Position numbers and translations under genes: made by a program. Below are positions 61,592 to 64,000 of a stretch of 64,000 bases of DNA, one piece after another; position 1 is the stretch's first letter; every line of letters starts with the position of its first letter. Location of the stretch: positions 24,367,613 through 24,431,612 of the forward strand of contig NC_081135.1 of assembly GCF_958295425.1 (NCBI RefSeq), given 5' to 3'. This DNA comes from Solea solea (taxonomy: Eukaryota; Chordata; Actinopteri; Pleuronectiformes; Soleidae). The notes below the pieces were generated by a model. The model worked only from the letters and a program-made list of their open reading frames with translations. It did not search any database and was not told the origin of the DNA.

Positions 61592-64000
61592 TTACACCAG
61601 GGTTTCGGGCAAAGAGGCTGCATTTTCCTTTGACACTATCTGCCACACGTGCCACCTTTCTGTCTGCCAGTCTGTCCTACGAGTGTCCTTCTGTTGTCCT
61701 GCTACAGAGGCGTCTGCTATATCTGCAGTCTGGGAGGCAGAAGTCTGCTGCGACTGATGTGGAGTTTGAGGGTCAGGCTGATGCATTAAGAGGGAGGGTG
61801 TGGAGTGAGAAATATGGGCGTCACTTAGAGGTCGAAAGTAGTGAAGGGGAGACAAACTGTTCACTCCGACCTTTAATAATGGATAAGCAGAGAGTCCTGT
61901 CCTTGCTGCTAAGTTGTCTGACCTAATGGCTCCTGATTGGCTGCTCATTCCTTGATGTAATGACGATTCAGGTTGTCTCTGTCCTCTCTGGTCATGAGGA
62001 AAACTGCTGCTGCGAGTCACCGGGAGGTGTGGCCTGCATTCTAGCTCACCCAATGAGATTTGTGTAGGCCTAATGGGCAAGTTGTGGTTACCTTGGTGAC
62101 TGCTCAGCCCCTCTGATGATCCGCACAACTCACATTGCGACATATCTCCAAGGGAGACTGGGAGAAACCATTCATTAACATCCAGCATTCATCGAACTTC
62201 AAATATCATCTGCAACAACATGAAAAGAGGATTCTGTTACCAGCCATGTGATTGGCAGAGACATCTGTGTTAAACAGCTCACACCATGTGGGCCAGAAAT
62301 GATCACTGTCACAAACTGTTGAAGCCACTGAGAAAGAAATTGAAAGGATGAGTTTGGTTTCCAGGCCATTACACACACATGCAACAAATAGTCCCAACAT
62401 CTACGGACAGATGGTTTTCGTGTTCTTGTAGAGTTAGATGAGATCATTGCCACCACCATATGCATACAATAGGTAGGAAACAACATCCAGCAGCCTGTAT
62501 GTTTACTTTAACCCTTTAACAAAGAGCATATCGCAGACGACACGTTTGTGCAATTTGACATAATTACGCGACAGTTTGTGCTATGGGACAAACAACAAAT
62601 GTTACTTTAATTATGTTTTATACTGTTCAAATTTCAAATTGCACATGCAAAATCTGGTGTCCGTGTACAACTACAGAGTTTTTGTTTTTCTTTCATTTTG
62701 TTTTTCTTCATTTTAACCTGTTAATACACTATTTTAACATGCAGTAAATTGTAAATAACTGCCAGATATTGTAAGTTATTCTGGAATGTGCTAAATCACT
62801 TACTCACTGGCCCTTTTATGGTTAAAATAAGCAAAACAAGTCCATGCGGACATTTTGAGGCTTAGGTGTTGAAGGGTTAATGACGTACATTTACCAATTT
62901 ACATTAAGCCCCTTCACTGTCTGTTTATGAATCTTGCATAAAGATGTTTTCCTCTGCATTAGACAGTTTGAGTTGTTATCTATGCACATGCTCCGTGTCT
63001 TTTGTTAATTCTTAATAAATAAATCGGACCTTCTGCATAAATAAAATTAACCTTCTGCATTAATATATCTAAATATGAAGAGTAGTGTACCAACATTGGC
63101 CAAAATGTTTCCGAAACTCATTTCTATTGCCTTTAAATGACTTCAGAGTGAGGAAGAAAATATTCACTACTGTTTTATTTTTTTGTCTGCATATAATTTC
63201 ATTACTAATATATCACAACTACTTATTGCCATTTGCTGCGTGTTCTGCCTCCTTAGATCTGCCCGTGAAGCTCAAACACACAGAGGAACCACATTAGACA
63301 CCGATTACCATGTTCCCACACTTAAATGAGGTTTTCTGTTATTTTATTTTTTTTTGATTGAGAGAACTCTGCTGGCAGAAATGATATATTGTGAATTTAA
63401 TGCTAGGGCTGTGCTGAAGAGCTCCTGGCTCCACTTACATACTTAATATACAGACTTGACATCTAAAGTGAATAAGCATCTTCCCATCAATGTACAAATA
63501 ATTGACCTATACTATATTATACAAACTATAGTATAATAATATGATGCTGCCATCAATCTAGATCACCTTTGTCAGTGGAGGTTGTAGGAGAGGTGCTGCC
63601 AGATCTGTCTTTCGAGTGGAAACTGAGTTTGTACTGCTCAGAAAGACTGAGGACTGTGTCTGAGAGTGGACTGCTGTCCTCTGTGTATTTCCACAGCAGT
63701 CCATCTGACAGGTCAGGGGAGTTGTTGTCATAGGGAGAAACTTCCCCGCTGGACACTTTAATGCAGTCACTGGACAAGCAGCGCTCGGTCAGAGAGAAGG
63801 GCTCCTCTGCTCTGAGAAGGCCTGGATCGCTGCACAAACAAGAGGAGACGCAATAAATTTCACATCGCCCTATGGCTGTTGACAAGTAAGAGCTACATGG
63901 CTATTAATATAACGTGCAATCTGGAAACTCACGATTCATGAGAGGCTTTCCTCCTGAGTAAGTAATCCACAACATCAGGATCAGTTTCGAGTAAACTCAT
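61592..64000 (-). CDS. arhgap6: Rho GTPase-activating protein 6, C-terminal part (partial)
   Basis: ARHGAP6 stimulates GTP hydrolysis by RhoA and reshapes actin. Four coding exons are visible: 64000-63933 (continuing right), 63829-63567, 62327-62241 and 62157-61592, in continuous phase (327 residues and the stop). The first piece reads LLETDPDVVDYLLRRKAS, the segment after the catalytic domain. SGEVSPYDNNSPDLSDG follows, then a long serine-rich, low-conservation tail, and the end DWQTERWHVWQIVSKENAAS with LPETLV as the last six residues. That end matches my memory of the human ARHGAP6 C-terminus (DWQRERWQIWELLS... LPETLV). The order mid1 then arhgap6, both on the minus strand, also matches human Xp22. 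The final ETLV has the form of a class I PDZ ligand. The RhoGAP domain lies outside the window. Confidence 0.88.

Noticed and set aside
61567..61926. 119-codon plus frame opposite the last arhgap6 exon
   Set aside because: Antisense shadow of a long coding exon.
1..64000. CRISPR arrays, operons, phage or bacterial systems, tRNA or rRNA genes
   Set aside because: None seen; the window is vertebrate nuclear DNA with spliced genes, and the only tRNA-like sequences are SINE heads.

Overview
This window is nuclear DNA from a ray-finned (teleost) fish. It holds four vertebrate genes with GT-AG introns, all on the minus strand. Between them lies AT-rich DNA with short-repeat tracts and fish-type transposon debris (hAT-like miniature elements, Tc1-like remnants, LINE tails, a tRNA-derived SINE). 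Nothing bacterial, viral or CRISPR-like is present. The species cannot be named from the sequence; the short introns fit a compact-genome fish.

Layout from left to right: (1) 863-2641, an endothelin B receptor gene (ednrb), with six coding exons inside the window and the last exon beyond the left edge. (2) About 3-15 kb, gene-poor DNA with repeats, ending in a plus-strand terminal exon of an unrecognised gene (15034-15276) with its own poly(A) signal. (3) 16347-27369, a complete cog3 gene with 23 coding exons and a predicted 815-residue protein, with a GC-rich promoter just above the start. (4) 27.5-29 kb, nested repeats. (5) 29845-40700, a complete coding region for mid1 (nine coding exons, 669 residues). 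(6) 40.8-61.6 kb, about 21 kb without a recognisable protein gene, containing a probable mid1 untranslated first exon near 49.5 kb, repeats and microsatellites. (7) 61592-64000, the last four coding exons of arhgap6, whose catalytic part lies beyond the right edge.

The genes do not form an operon or one pathway: a peptide-hormone receptor, a Golgi tethering subunit, a microtubule-associated ubiquitin ligase and a Rho GTPase-activating protein. What links them is map position. In human, ednrb and cog3 belong to 13q, and mid1 and arhgap6 belong to Xp22 in the same order and orientation as here. The window therefore looks like a preserved piece of an older vertebrate linkage group. The human gene between MID1 and ARHGAP6, HCCS, was not found.

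I built exon limits by hand from splice signals and reading phase. The reading phase carries through every junction of all four genes. I found no convincing new biological system. The best leads are the orphan plus-strand exon at 15.0 kb, the candidate mid1 upstream exons, and the well-delimited hAT-type elements with matching 8-bp target duplications.
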